Notes: generated from the letters alone by a model not told the origin. Positions 1 through 9,238 are shown, numbered from the stretch's first letter. The stretch is DNA of 64,000 bases from Corallococcus sp. AS-1-6 (GCF_020037015.1 NZ_JAIQDE010000015.1:124001-188000), one strand, 5' to 3'. Numbers and translations: made by a program.

Positions 1-1815
1 ACGTACAACACCCTCTACCCGGGCAACCAGGATGAGATCGACCTGCGCTACCAGGCCGCCGTCATCCTCTACGACCGCGCGCACTTCGTGGACGCGGCCC
101 GCCGCTTCGGGGAGATCATCGAGAAGTTCCCGGAGGAGCGCCGCTCGCGCGACGCCGCGGACCTGACCATGTACGTGCTGGAGAGCCGCGAGGAGTGGCA
201 GGAGCTCAACACGCTCTCGCGCAAGTTCCTCTCCAACAAGAAGCTGTCCAAGCCCGGCTCGGACTTCGCCCTGCGCGTCTCGCGCGTGGTGGAGGGCAGC
301 CAGTACAAGTACGTGGACGAGGTCGTCTACAAGAAGGAGAAGAACCCGGCGAAGGCCGCCGAGGAGTTCCTGTCCTTCGTGACCGAGTTCCCCAAGTCGG
401 AGAACGCGGACCGCGCGCTCACCTACGCGATGGTCATCGCGCAGGAGGCCGGTGAGGTGGACAAGGGCATCACCGCCGGCGAGCGCGTCCTCAAGGAGTA
501 CCCGAACAGCAACTTCGAACTGAAGACGCGCTACACGCTGTCCGGCCTCTACGAGAAGGTCGCCGAGTTCAAGAAGGCCGCGGCCATGTCCGAGTCCTTC
601 GTGGCCGGCTACGACGCGGCCATCAAGGCCCGGGAGACGCAGTCCAGGAAGGACAAGGACAAGAAGGCGAAGCCCGCCACGGTCGCGAAGAAGGACGACA
701 CGCCGGGCGCCGTGGAGGACGCGGAGTCCAAGCGCGCGCAGAAGGCCGCCGAGCGCAAGGCGCAGGTGGACGCGGCGGGCGAGTGGGTGGCGGACGCCCT
801 CTTCAACGCGGGCGTCTGGTACGACGGCCTGGGCGAGTCCCAGAAGGCCGTCACCGCGTGGAACACCTACCTGGCGCGCTTCAAGGACCGCAAGGACGTG
901 CCCCAGGTGGCCTTCTCCATCGGCCTCGTCTGGGAGAAGGAGAAGAAGTGGGGCGACGCGGCCCGCGCCTTCAACCGGTTCGTGGAGGACTACGGCCGCG
1001 ACTCGCGCACCGCCGCGGGGCAGGCGTACCTGGCGCGGTACCACGAGCTGCTCGCGTACCAGAAGATGCGGGACGTGCGCGGCCAGGAGAAGGCGCAGGA
1101 CGAGCTGGTGCGCGGCTGGAACAAGCTCCCGGAGGGCGTGCGCAAGGACACCGCGGTGCTCAACGCGTACGGCCACGCGCGCTTCCTGGCGCTGGAGCCC
1201 ACGTGGAAGCGCTTCTCGGACATCAAGTTCACGCGCGTCTCCACCATCCGCCGCGACCTGACGAACAAGCAGAAGGAGATGCAGCGCGTGGAGAAGGAGT
1301 ACGCGGCGGTGCTCGCCACGGGCTCCGGCGAGTGGGGCATCGCGGCGCTGACCCGCATCGGCCTGGCGTACGCGGACTTCGCGCGCAACATCATGGACTC
1401 GCCGGACCCCTCCGGTCTGGATGACGAGCAGCTCAGCATGTACCGCGGCGAGCTGGAGAACCTGGCCATGCCCCTGGAGGAGAAGGCCAGCGAGGCGCTG
1501 GAGAAGGGGCTCCAGAAGGCCTACGAGCTGGGCATCTACAGCGAGTGGACGCTGGCCGCGCAGGAGCAGATCAACAAGCTGCGCCCGGGCGCCTACGCCC
1601 AGGTGAGGCCGGTGACGTACCGGGGCAGCAGTGATTCGCGCATCGCCTCGGGCGTGCTGAAGGACCTCAACGGCCCCATCAGCGCCTCCGTGGAGCCGAA
1701 GCCCGCCGCCCCGGAGGCCGCGCCCGCCGAGGGCGAGAAGCCCGCCGCCGCGCCGGAGGGCACGCAGCCCGCGAAGCCCGAGCCCACCGCGTCGCTCGAG
1801 GGGGTGCGGCCGTGA
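1..1815 (+). CDS. gltD: Adventurous gliding motility TPR protein GltD (AgmU), 5' end outside the window
   Basis: The reading frame is open from base 1, so only the C-terminal 604 residues are present. The visible part is a chain of TPR-like helical pairs (motifs such as AARRFGEIIEKFP and YEKVAEFKKAAAMSESF), interrupted near residues 205-255 by a Lys/Ala-rich charged linker, and it ends in a Pro/Ala/Glu-rich tail. In Myxococcus, GltD/AgmU is a large periplasmic TPR protein of the Agl-Glt gliding machine that moves with focal adhesion complexes. The name rests on the gene order: it is followed by overlapping gltE, then cglF and gltG, as in the Myxococcus motility cluster. The stop overlaps the gltE start codon, which suggests translational coupling. 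The TPR nature is seen; the exact family name is inferred from synteny. Confidence 0.82.
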   Translation, partial: TYNTLYPGNQDEIDLRYQAAVILYDRAHFVDAARRFGEIIEKFPEERRSRDAADLTMYVLESREEWQELNTLSRKFLSNKKLSKPGSDFALRVSRVVEGSQYKYVDEVVYKKEKNPAKAAEEFLSFVTEFPKSENADRALTYAMVIAQEAGEVDKGITAGERVLKEYPNSNFELKTRYTLSGLYEKVAEFKKAAAMSESFVAGYDAAIKARETQSRKDKDKKAKPATVAKKDDTPGAVEDAESKRAQKAAERKAQVDAAGEWVADALFNAGVWYDGLGESQKAVTAWNTYLARFKDRKDVPQVAFSIGLVWEKEKKWGDAARAFNRFVEDYGRDSRTAAGQAYLARYHELLAYQKMRDVRGQEKAQDELVRGWNKLPEGVRKDTAVLNAYGHARFLALEPTWKRFSDIKFTRVSTIRRDLTNKQKEMQRVEKEYAAVLATGSGEWGIAALTRIGLAYADFARNIMDSPDPSGLDDEQLSMYRGELENLAMPLEEKASEALEKGLQKAYELGIYSEWTLAAQEQINKLRPGAYAQVRPVTYRGSSDSRIASGVLKDLNGPISASVEPKPAAPEAAPAEGEKPAAAPEGTQPAKPEPTASLEGVRP

Positions 1816-3278
1816 AGACGAACCACAGCATCGACATCAGCAGCCAGTTGAAGGGGATGGGGACGACGGGGATGAACGGCTTTCGCACCAAGCGCATGTT
1901 CCTGGCGGGGGCCTTCGCCTTCGCCTTCACCACGGCCTGCGCCACGGGCCCCAGGCCCACGCCCGTCGCGATGAACGCGGTGGAGAGGCCCGCCGTCACG
2001 GTCCCCGCCGCGCCCCCGCCCGCCCCGGCCGACCAGGGCGACGCGGACGGCCAGTTCGCCCAGGCCCTGAGGGCCTACGAGGCCGGTGACCTGGACGCCG
2101 CCCGCAAGGGCTTCGAGGCCGTCGTCTCCCAGGAGCCCAAGGCGCTCAACGCGCGCTTCAACCTGGGCGTCATCGCGGAGAAGCAGGGCCGACCGGCGGA
2201 CGCCCGCGTGGCGTACGAGCAGGTGCTGGCCCTGGACCCGGCGCACACGCCGTCCGTGATGAACCTGGGGCTGATGCACCGGCACGAGGGCCGGCTGGAC
2301 GAGGCGCTCGCGCTGTACACGAAGGCGCTCCAGACGCCGGGCCACGAGCACGACGCGCACGTGCTCAACGCGCTGGCCGCGACGTACCGGCTGGCGGGCA
2401 GGCTGGACGAGGCGGAGGCCACCGGCCGGCGCGTGCTCGCGCGCAGCAAGGACAACCCGGAGGCGTACAAGACGCTGGCGCTGGTGGCGTACGACCGGGG
2501 CCAGTACCGGCTGGCGGAGCTGCTGATCGTCAACGCGCGCAAGGTGGCCCAGGACGACCCGGCCATCTCCAACACGCTGGGGATGATCTACCTGAAGATG
2601 GACGACCGCCCGCGCGCCCTGGCCCAGTTCCAGAAGGCCGTGTCGCTGGATGACTCCTTCGCGCCCGGCCACCTCAACCTGGGCGCCCTGGCGCTGAGCT
2701 ACCGCGACTACGCGGGCGCGGAGAAGGCCTTCACCCGGGCCCTGGCCCTGGAGCCGGACGGCCTGGAGGGGCAGCTCTACCTGGCGTACGCGCTGGACGG
2801 GCAGAAGGGCCTGGATCCGAAGAAGGGGATCGCCGCGGGCGAGGCGTTCGAGAAGGTGCTCGCGCGCGCCGCGGACAGGCCGGAGGCGGTGTGCGGCGCG
2901 GGCTGGGCGTACGCGTCCGAGCGCGCGGCCTATGAGAAGGCCATCGCGTTCCTGGACCGCTGCAAGGAGCTGTCCTCCACGACGGAGCAGGACAAGCAGC
3001 TCATCACCGCCAAGGTGAACGGCCTGCAGAACATGCTCAAGAACCCGCCGCCGGCGCCCGCTCCGGCCGCCACCGCGGAGGCCGGGGGCGAGGAGAAGAA
3101 GGACGCCGCCGCAGCCGCCACGGGAGGCGCGGGTTCCTCCGTGATGAACCAGTTGCCCCAGGACACCAGCGCGCCCGAGGCACCCGAGGCGACCGGGGAG
3201 CCGGCCCCGGCTGCCCCCGCGTCCGACGATGCGTCAGACAATGGACAGACGGCTCCGACGCCTGCTCCAACGCCCTGA
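1812..3278 (+). CDS. gltE: Gliding motility TPR lipoprotein GltE
   Basis: 488 residues. The start is a GTG whose TG is shared with the gltD stop TGA. A hydrophobic stretch ending in a lipobox-like TTAC at about residue 40-43 indicates lipidation, although the N-terminal extension before it is long and the true start may be an internal Met. Residues 75-390 are at least eight 34-residue TPR units (for example FNLGVIAEKQGRPADARVAYEQ without the rest). The last 90 residues are low-complexity Pro/Ala/Glu. GltE is known as an outer-membrane or periplasmic lipoprotein partner of GltD in the gliding apparatus. Position between gltD and cglF fits that role. A hairpin terminator follows the gene. Confidence 0.82.
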   Translation: MKTNHSIDISSQLKGMGTTGMNGFRTKRMFLAGAFAFAFTTACATGPRPTPVAMNAVERPAVTVPAAPPPAPADQGDADGQFAQALRAYEAGDLDAARKGFEAVVSQEPKALNARFNLGVIAEKQGRPADARVAYEQVLALDPAHTPSVMNLGLMHRHEGRLDEALALYTKALQTPGHEHDAHVLNALAATYRLAGRLDEAEATGRRVLARSKDNPEAYKTLALVAYDRGQYRLAELLIVNARKVAQDDPAISNTLGMIYLKMDDRPRALAQFQKAVSLDDSFAPGHLNLGALALSYRDYAGAEKAFTRALALEPDGLEGQLYLAYALDGQKGLDPKKGIAAGEAFEKVLARAADRPEAVCGAGWAYASERAAYEKAIAFLDRCKELSSTTEQDKQLITAKVNGLQNMLKNPPPAPAPAATAEAGGEEKKDAAAAATGGAGSSVMNQLPQDTSAPEAPEATGEPAPAAPASDDASDNGQTAPTPAPTP

Positions 3279-3296
3279 AGAAACAACAGTCGTCCC

Positions 3297-3330
3297 GGCG
3301 GGAAGGATGAGAACTTTCTTCCCGCCTTTA
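3297..3330 (+). terminator. Hairpin terminator after gltE
   Basis: Arms GGCGGGAAG (3297-3305) and CTTCCCGCC (3318-3326) form a 9-bp stem with a 12-base loop, followed directly by TTTA. The U-tract is short, so termination may be partial and allow read-through to cglF. Confidence 0.6.
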
Positions 3331-3436
3331 GCCACCCAGGTGCAAGCGGCCGGGCGGCTCCCTTAGAATCCAGGGACTTGGAGTTGGTGCGAGCCCTGCA
3401 ATGGAATACGCGAAGCGGGCCTGGCGGAGACATCAC

Positions 3437-3721
3437 ATGAAACGACTGCTGGCAGCGATGGTGATGGCGGGAGGGCTGGGGCTGGCGGCTCCCGCCCTGG
3501 CGCAGGACGGCAAGGACTCGGTGAAGATCATCCAGGAGGAGGATCGCACCGTGTACCGCAAGAAGACGGTGATTGATTTCACGGATGTGGCGGTGGAGGG
3601 CGAGCTCACCAAGCCGGAAGGCTCCTACGTCCTCAACCGCAAGAAGACGGATTTCCAAAGCCTCATCAAGGTCCGGGAGAACTTCGACCCGGAGCTTCAG
3701 AAGTCCGCGGACAATCTTTAG
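3437..3721 (+). CDS. cglF: Gliding motility protein CglF (GltF-like), small exported protein
   Basis: 94 residues from the ATG at 3437, which has GGAG about 8 bases upstream; the earlier ATG at 3401 would add residues in front of the signal peptide. Residues 1-22 are a type I signal peptide ending APALAQ, leaving a mature protein of about 72 residues rich in Lys, Asp and Val. CglF of Myxococcus xanthus is a non-lipoprotein stimulatable motility factor with a mature form of about 71 residues, so size, signal and location between gltE and gltG all agree. Some papers use gltF for the gene at this position. Function in the cell: periplasmic or surface part of the gliding machine, restorable by outer-membrane exchange. 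Confidence 0.75.
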   Translation: MKRLLAAMVMAGGLGLAAPALAQDGKDSVKIIQEEDRTVYRKKTVIDFTDVAVEGELTKPEGSYVLNRKKTDFQSLIKVRENFDPELQKSADNL

Positions 3722-3777
3722 ACGGCACAGGTGGCGTTGAACGTTTTCGGGACGGGAAGGGAAGAAGGAAGAACTTC

Positions 3778-5832
3778 ATGGCGGCGGCGAGAAAAAACGG
3801 ATTGACGCTTCGGATCACCACCCCGGACGGCTCCATCCAGGAGACGGTTTCGGAGGCGGAGAGTGTCATCGTGGGGTCGGGCGCCCAGGCGGCGGTGAAG
3901 ATTCAGGATCCGCGCGTGTCCAACCTCCACGTGATGCTGAAGGTGGACAACGATGGCTCCGTGACGGCCATCGACCTGGGCAGTGAAGGCGGCACCCAGG
4001 TGTCCGGGCAGAAGCTCATCATCCCCACGGCGCTCAAGCCCGGGGATGTGCTCACGGTGGGCACCTCCCAGGTGGAGGTGCTCTTCGGTGACGCGCCCCG
4101 GCCGGTGGCTCCGGCGGCGGCGGTGGCGCAGCCCGGCGTGTTCCAGCAGCGCCCGGTGATGCCTCCGGCGGCGCCGGCCACGCACGCGGCCCCGGTGCCT
4201 CCGAACATGCGGCAGGCCCCGCCCCAGCGGCCCGCGATGAACGCGGCGCCCACGTCCAACGTGGTGGGCACGGTGAGCACGCCGCGCTCCGCTCCGGCGG
4301 GCGCGCTGGGCACCCAGGCCTCCACGAACGTGACGTCCACCCCGGTGTTCGGCCCTCCGCCGCCTCCGGTGGCCGCGCGCAAGGCCACGCCTGCCCCGGT
4401 GGCCGCGGCCCGCAAGCCGCAGCCTCCGCCGCACCTGCAGGAGCCGCTGCCCAGGGACGCGCAGCCCACGCCGGACGCGAAGGTGCTCCAGGTGTCCATG
4501 CTCTGGGGCGACCAAATGCTGGAGGTCCAGCACTTCAAGGACGGCGCGCCGGTCACCATCGGCGAGGGCGCGAAGAACACCTTCACCGTGTTCTCTCCGC
4601 AGGTGGGCAAGCGCCACGTGCTCGCGGTGAGCAAGGGCGACAAGCTGGAGCTGCGCGCTCCGGCCGGCTCCGGCGTCTTCGTCACCAACAACGGGGATGT
4701 CCGCACCAAGGACGCGCTGCGCGCCGCGGGCCAGCTCAACACCGCCACGGCGGACCAGGAACAGCTCTTCACCCTGGGCCTGCATGACCGCGCGGAGGTG
4801 TCGCTGGGCACGGTGGCGTTCGTGATGCGCTACGTGAAGCCGTCGCCGGCCATCCTGGCGACGTCGCTGTCGGACCGCGACTTCAGCTTCTTCAAGATTG
4901 CAGCCATCTGCATCCTCGCGGCGGCGGCGTTCGTCACCGCCATGGTGCTGACGCCGCACACGGAGACGAAGTCCGCGGACGACGTCTTCGAGTCCCAGCA
5001 GCGCGTGGCCAAGTTCCTCATCGCCCCGGAGAAGAAGGTGGAGGCGAAGAAGCTCCAGCTCTCCGGCGTGGAGGAGGGGGCCAAGGCCAAGGACGAGGAG
5101 GGCAAGTTCGGCAAGCAGGAGGCGAAGCAGGAGGAGGCCGCGCCCTCCAAGCCGGGCACCCCGGTGGTGGACAAGTCCAAGAAGGAGAAGGACCGCCAGG
5201 TGGTGGGCAAGGTGGGCCTGCTCGGCGCGCTCAAGGGCATGAAGGGGGGCGCCTCCGACGTGTTCGGTCCGGGCGGCATCGGCACCGGCATCAACAACTC
5301 GCTGGGCGGCCTCAAGGGCGGCGCGGCCATGGGTGACGCGCACGGCGTGGGCGGCCTGGGTTCGCGCGGCACGGGCAACGGCGGTGGCGGCACGGCGCTG
5401 GGCATCGGCGGCCTGGGCACCCAGGGCAACGGCCGGGGCACGGGCGGCTCCGGCGGCATCGACCTGGGCGGCCGCGGCAAGTCCGTCACCAAGGTCATCC
5501 CCGGCAAGACGACGGTGATTGGCGGCCTGGACAAGGACGTCATCGCCAAGGTCATCCGGCGGCACCAGAATGAGATCAAGTACTGCTACGAGTCGGAGCT
5601 GAACAAGAACCCGTCGCTGGCCGGCAAGGTGGCGGTGGCCTTCACCATCGACCCGGCGGGCGCGGTGGCGGACGCCAGCGTGTCCGAGTCCACGCTGGGC
5701 AGCTCTCCCGCGGAGCAGTGCATGATCTCCCGCATCCGCCGCTGGAAGTTCCCGGAGCCCAAGGGCGGCGGCGTGGTGAACGTGACGTACCCCTGGCTGT
5801 TCTCGCCCTCGGGCGCTGACGCCGCGGAGTAA
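3778..5832 (+). CDS. gltG: Gliding motility protein GltG: FHA, membrane helix and TonB-like C-terminal domain
   Basis: 684 residues; RBS AAGGAAGAA before the ATG. Residues about 8-105 are an FHA domain (RVSNLHVMLK, GGTQVSG). A Pro/Ala-rich linker (105-225) precedes a second FHA-like region (about 235-355, with GEGAKNTFTVFS and GKRHVL). One transmembrane helix lies at about 372-395 (FFKIAAICILAAAAFVTAMV). It is followed by a Lys/Glu-rich coil, a Gly-rich segment, and a C-terminal AgmX/TonB-like domain (about 590-680, KYCYESELNKNPSLAGKV and RRWKFPEPKGG). This layout puts the FHA part in the cytoplasm and the TonB-like domain in the periplasm. GltG works with GltJ and AglRQS to couple proton-driven force to outer-membrane adhesins. 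A strong terminator follows. Confidence 0.88.
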   Translation: MAAARKNGLTLRITTPDGSIQETVSEAESVIVGSGAQAAVKIQDPRVSNLHVMLKVDNDGSVTAIDLGSEGGTQVSGQKLIIPTALKPGDVLTVGTSQVEVLFGDAPRPVAPAAAVAQPGVFQQRPVMPPAAPATHAAPVPPNMRQAPPQRPAMNAAPTSNVVGTVSTPRSAPAGALGTQASTNVTSTPVFGPPPPPVAARKATPAPVAAARKPQPPPHLQEPLPRDAQPTPDAKVLQVSMLWGDQMLEVQHFKDGAPVTIGEGAKNTFTVFSPQVGKRHVLAVSKGDKLELRAPAGSGVFVTNNGDVRTKDALRAAGQLNTATADQEQLFTLGLHDRAEVSLGTVAFVMRYVKPSPAILATSLSDRDFSFFKIAAICILAAAAFVTAMVLTPHTETKSADDVFESQQRVAKFLIAPEKKVEAKKLQLSGVEEGAKAKDEEGKFGKQEAKQEEAAPSKPGTPVVDKSKKEKDRQVVGKVGLLGALKGMKGGASDVFGPGGIGTGINNSLGGLKGGAAMGDAHGVGGLGSRGTGNGGGGTALGIGGLGTQGNGRGTGGSGGIDLGGRGKSVTKVIPGKTTVIGGLDKDVIAKVIRRHQNEIKYCYESELNKNPSLAGKVAVAFTIDPAGAVADASVSESTLGSSPAEQCMISRIRRWKFPEPKGGGVVNVTYPWLFSPSGADAAE

Positions 5833-5856
5833 CGGCGCTTCGTAGACTGGAAGACC

Positions 5857-5897
5857 GAAATGGCGTGGACGAAACGGTCCACGCCATTTTCGTTTTT
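5857..5897 (+). terminator. Rho-independent terminator between gltG and cglE
   Basis: Arms AATGGCGTGGAC (5859-5870) and GTCCACGCCATT (5877-5888), loop of 6 bases, extended by A/T pairs, then TTCGTTTTT. Perfect 12-13 bp stem with a U-rich tail: the clearest intrinsic terminator of the window. Confidence 0.88.
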
Positions 5898-5975
5898 CCC
5901 CGCTGCCGTTTCGTGCCGGGCGTCACTACTGTCCGTGCCACTGCTGCCAGGCGTGCGAGGGAGCAGGAGGACAAC

Positions 5976-6590
5976 GTGACGGGAGGAGTCGTGAGGAAGT
6001 CGCTGCTGTTGGCCGCGCTCGCGCTGGCGACGCCGGCCCTGGGGGCCACGCCGCCGGAGGGCGTGCCGTTCGAGCCGCGCCGGGGGTTCTTCACCGAGAC
6101 CGACGTCGGGGTCTTCTTCACGGTGGGCGGCGAGAACAGCTACTCCAACGCGCAGTCGTACGTGCAACTGGGCATCGGCTACGACGTGACGGAGCGCATC
6201 TCGCTGGGCGCCCACTTCGCGCTGGGCTCGTCCGCGCAGAACTGCTTCGCGGGCTACCTGCCGGACTCCAACGTCTGCGCGCTGTCGGACAACTTCACCG
6301 TGGCCTTCGGCGACCTGACGGCCGCGTACCACGTGCGGCTGGCCAACCGCTTCTACCTGACGCCCAAGGTGGCGGCGGGCTACACGCGGTTGGATCCCCG
6401 GCCGGTGGATCCGGACAAGGGCGACCCGGGCCAGGCCGTCAACGCCTTCAACGCGGGCCTGGGCGTGGGCGTGGAGTACGCCACGTCCTTCGACCACTTC
6501 TCCGTGGGCGCGGACCTGCTCGGCCGCTACATCATCGGGCCCAACATCATGTCGTTCGCGGTGTTCCCGCGCGTGAAGTACACGTTCTGA
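5976..6590 (+). CDS. cglE: Gliding motility outer-membrane protein CglE (GltH-like beta-barrel)
   Basis: 204 residues from a GTG at 5976 with AGGAGG five bases upstream; a second GTG at 5991 also has a good site (GGAGG) and would give 199 residues. A type I signal peptide (RKSLLLAALALATPALGA) is followed by alternating polar/hydrophobic strands and a C-terminal Phe (RVKYTF), as in small 8-stranded outer-membrane barrels. CglE in Myxococcus is a type I-exported, transferable motility factor and GltH is the porin-like component at this position of the cluster; whether the two names are the same gene I recall but cannot verify. It lies beyond the gltG terminator, so it needs read-through or its own promoter at about 5900-5975. 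Confidence 0.7.
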   Translation: MTGGVVRKSLLLAALALATPALGATPPEGVPFEPRRGFFTETDVGVFFTVGGENSYSNAQSYVQLGIGYDVTERISLGAHFALGSSAQNCFAGYLPDSNVCALSDNFTVAFGDLTAAYHVRLANRFYLTPKVAAGYTRLDPRPVDPDKGDPGQAVNAFNAGLGVGVEYATSFDHFSVGADLLGRYIIGPNIMSFAVFPRVKYTF

Positions 6591-6595
6591 CCCGA

Positions 6596-6613
6596 CCTTC
6601 GCCAGGGCGAAGG
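6596..6613. terminator. Possible hairpin after cglE
   Basis: CCTTCGCC (6596-6603) and GGCGAAGG (6606-6613) form an inverted repeat between two convergent genes. The loop is tight (2-4 bases) and no T-tract follows on either strand, so it is only a candidate. Confidence 0.35.
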
Positions 6614-6636
6614 CCGGGCCAGGGCCGCTTCAGCGG

Positions 6637-8157
6637 CTACGGGCTGAACATGCCGGTGAGCACGCTGGCGCGGCCCCGAGGCAGCGCGCGCTTGAACGGG
6701 CTCGTCGCCAGGTCCGAGCCGGGCTGGTACCAGCTCTGGATTTCCGCGAAGTACGTCTGGCCCGACTGCAGCACGCCCGGCGGCAGGTACACACTCTGGA
6801 GTTCCGTGTGCAGCGACGTCACGCGCGTCGCGGTGGTGGAGCCGTTGCTCGTGCCCAGCCGGTAGATGTTCACCACGTAGTTCGTGGCCGTGCCGACCAG
6901 GGGCTTCGACCAGCGCAGCGAGGCGTCCGTCCCCACGCCCGTGAGGTTCTGGAACGCGCCGCGCGTGTTCACCAGGGGCGCCTGCACCGGCCCGACGAGC
7001 GGCTGCACGGGCGCGGCGGTGAAGGCGCTCGCCTCCTGGTCCACGCGGATGTCCACGCTCATGGTGTAGGGCGCAGCGGTGCCCAGCGCGTAGCTCTTCG
7101 TGAAGCCCGCGGTGGCGAGCGCCACCTTCTGCCACGCCGCCGGGAGCGGGTTGTTGTAGGTCATGCTCCCCGTGACGAGGTCGGTCTTCTGCGCGTCAGG
7201 GTTGAGCTTCACGAGCAGGGGCTGCCCGCTGATGGACGCGAGCGCCGTGCTCAGCGCGGCCGGCCGGGCGGACATCCAGATCTCGCTGTACGTGCTGACC
7301 GCGTCCGGGTTCACCTGGGTGCGCATGGCGTCGAAGGCCGAGCGCCTCCAGTCCACCGAGAAGGTGCCTGTCGCCACGGGCTGGGTGAAGGTCCCGCTGA
7401 CGGTGACGGGCTGGCCCTCCACCAGCGTCACGCTCGCGTCGAGCACCTTGTGCATCGCGCGGTAGGGCACGCCATTCGCGCTCGTCTTCCACCGCATCTG
7501 CGCCAGCGTGAACACGTCCCCGAGGCCGCTGTCGAGCCGCACCGGGTTGCGCATGTCGGCGTAGTTGAAGCTCAGCCCGGAGAGCGACGTGGCGCCCGCC
7601 AGGGGGAACCCCGTGACGCCGCTGTTGACGTAGCCGAACGCGCCCGGGTTCAACGAATACACCTCCAGGTAGTCCCCCGACTGCCAGGGAGACAGGCCGG
7701 TGGCGGACACCGTCACGGGGGTGGGGAGCGAGACGAAGGTGCCATCGCGGCCCCACTCCGTGGAGCCCAGGTCGAACGTGCGGCTGGTGCTCACCAGGTA
7801 GCGCGAGCCCAGCTTCAGGTAGATGCGGCCGGAGGGGACGTTCGGCACGGAGATGGTGCCGTCCGCGGCGCCCGTGCCCGGGTAGGCCGTGAACGCCCCG
7901 GTGGTGGAGTCCCGCATGTAGGCCACCACCGACGTGGCGGACTGATCGTACGGCTTCGTCGCGTTGCCTGACGTGGCGACGTAGGTGACCGGGCTGGTCC
8001 CCGTGACCTGGGTGATCAGTCCCTGGGTGACCTGGGAGGTCGCATCCGCCAGGTCCGCCGGAACGGAGGAGTCCACCGCCTCGGCATCTTCAAGCCCCCC
8101 GCAGCCAACCCCTGTCATGCCGACCAGAATCCCGAGGGAAATCAATGGCATCTTCAT
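6637..8157 (-). CDS. Secreted lipoprotein of unknown function
   Basis: 506 residues. The N-terminus MKMPLISLGILVGMTGVGCG is a lipoprotein signal with the lipidated Cys in VGCG. The rest is rich in Ser/Thr/Gly/Val with no charged core, typical of beta-sandwich surface proteins. Residues about 60-120 look like a carboxypeptidase-regulatory or Ig-like fold (SVVAYMRDSTTGAF, GTISVPNVPSGRIYLKLG). Residues about 395-490 look like a fibronectin-III-type domain (ASLRWSKPLVGTATNYVVNIY, YFAEIQSWYQPGSD). No catalytic motif is visible. It is convergent with cglE and divergent from the next gene; nothing links it to motility. Probably a cell-surface or secreted protein; no function is assigned. Confidence 0.75.
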   Translation of the reverse strand: MKMPLISLGILVGMTGVGCGGLEDAEAVDSSVPADLADATSQVTQGLITQVTGTSPVTYVATSGNATKPYDQSATSVVAYMRDSTTGAFTAYPGTGAADGTISVPNVPSGRIYLKLGSRYLVSTSRTFDLGSTEWGRDGTFVSLPTPVTVSATGLSPWQSGDYLEVYSLNPGAFGYVNSGVTGFPLAGATSLSGLSFNYADMRNPVRLDSGLGDVFTLAQMRWKTSANGVPYRAMHKVLDASVTLVEGQPVTVSGTFTQPVATGTFSVDWRRSAFDAMRTQVNPDAVSTYSEIWMSARPAALSTALASISGQPLLVKLNPDAQKTDLVTGSMTYNNPLPAAWQKVALATAGFTKSYALGTAAPYTMSVDIRVDQEASAFTAAPVQPLVGPVQAPLVNTRGAFQNLTGVGTDASLRWSKPLVGTATNYVVNIYRLGTSNGSTTATRVTSLHTELQSVYLPPGVLQSGQTYFAEIQSWYQPGSDLATSPFKRALPRGRASVLTGMFSP

Positions 8158-8416
8158 TGTGAAGGCGACCCTTTCGGCGACGCCTGGAGTGGCGCCGCGC
8201 AGGGAGATTCATACTGGATGGGTCTGACATTTCCGGGAGCACTCCGAGTCCGTTTTGTTTCTCGGAATGTGAATGCAAACGCGCGGGCCGGCGGGTGACC
8301 GCGGCCGCCGCTTCGACTGACGCCGGACAGGTGCCCCGGCCTCGCGGGCGGATTCAGGTCCGCCGGTCGTGTGCTCACCCTGAAAGTCACCCTCGCGGTT
8401 CTTTCCAGGTAAGCCC

Positions 8417-9223
8417 ATGACCCCCGTCCTCCGTTCCCATGCCCGTGTGTGGGTGCTGGTGCTGTCGTTGCTGTCAGTCCCCGCCTTCGCGCAGGGCATC
8501 CCGAACCTGCCGTCCGCGGAGGAGTGCTGGGGCCAGGGGCCGGACGCGGATGGCGACGGGGTGGGGGATGGCTGCGAGCTCCAGGTGGCCGCGGCCTTCA
8601 TGCCCACGCTGTGGATTGCCCAGGGCGAGAAGGGCGTGGCGCGCCGGCCGTACTTCGCGGCGCGGCCGCTCAGCTCCGCCCTGCGCACGCTGCGCATCTT
8701 CTACCTGGCCGCGTATTCGGAGGACCACGGCATCCCCAGCCTGGGCATCTTCAACGTCTTCGCCCACGACGGGGACTCCGAGTTCCAGGTGCTGGACGTG
8801 CACTACGCGGACGGGCGCTGGTACCTGGACCAGGCCTTCCTGTCCGCGCACCTGGAGACGGCGTGCGACTCCTCGGGCTGGTACGGCTACGCGCAGCTCG
8901 AGTACGCGGGGGCGTACCGGGGCGCGCCGCGCGTCTACGTGGCCGTGAACAAGCACGGCTCCTACGCCTCGAAGGACGCCTGCGACCGGGGCTGCTACTT
9001 CACCGACAGTTGCTCCCAGGGCCGGCAGGAGGCGCTGGATCCGGGCAACCGGCTCGCGGGGCGCAACGTGGGCTCCCTCAGCCTCCCGCTCATCAACGCC
9101 GTCACCCTCAACGGGCAGACGGAGCGGCTCCTGGACGACGTGGAGTTCAAGGGCTGGGACGACCAGGCGAACCGGAGCAACTCCACGCCGTACCGCGCCC
9201 GGCTGGTCCGCTTCGGCTTCTAG
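8417..9223 (+). CDS. Secreted protein with a Ca-binding-like segment, Vps62/NPP1-like core suspected
   Basis: 268 residues. Residues 1-23 are a Sec signal peptide (VLVLSLLSVPAFAQG). Residues about 38-52 read GPDADGDGVGDGCE, a thrombospondin type 3-like Asp-rich Ca-binding loop. The body contains HDGDSEFQVLDV and VNKHGSYASKDAC plus several Cys (about residues 155, 189, 193, 198) that could form disulfides. The pairing of an H-x-G-D-x-E motif with a later HGSY motif resembles the Vps62/NPP1-like fold, in which His and acidic residues bind a metal, but here one motif Trp is replaced. Function unknown; the family suggestion is a guess. It shares a bidirectional hairpin terminator with typA. Confidence 0.65.
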   Translation: MTPVLRSHARVWVLVLSLLSVPAFAQGIPNLPSAEECWGQGPDADGDGVGDGCELQVAAAFMPTLWIAQGEKGVARRPYFAARPLSSALRTLRIFYLAAYSEDHGIPSLGIFNVFAHDGDSEFQVLDVHYADGRWYLDQAFLSAHLETACDSSGWYGYAQLEYAGAYRGAPRVYVAVNKHGSYASKDACDRGCYFTDSCSQGRQEALDPGNRLAGRNVGSLSLPLINAVTLNGQTERLLDDVEFKGWDDQANRSNSTPYRARLVRFGF

Positions 9224-9238
9224 GCCTTGGAACGAAGC

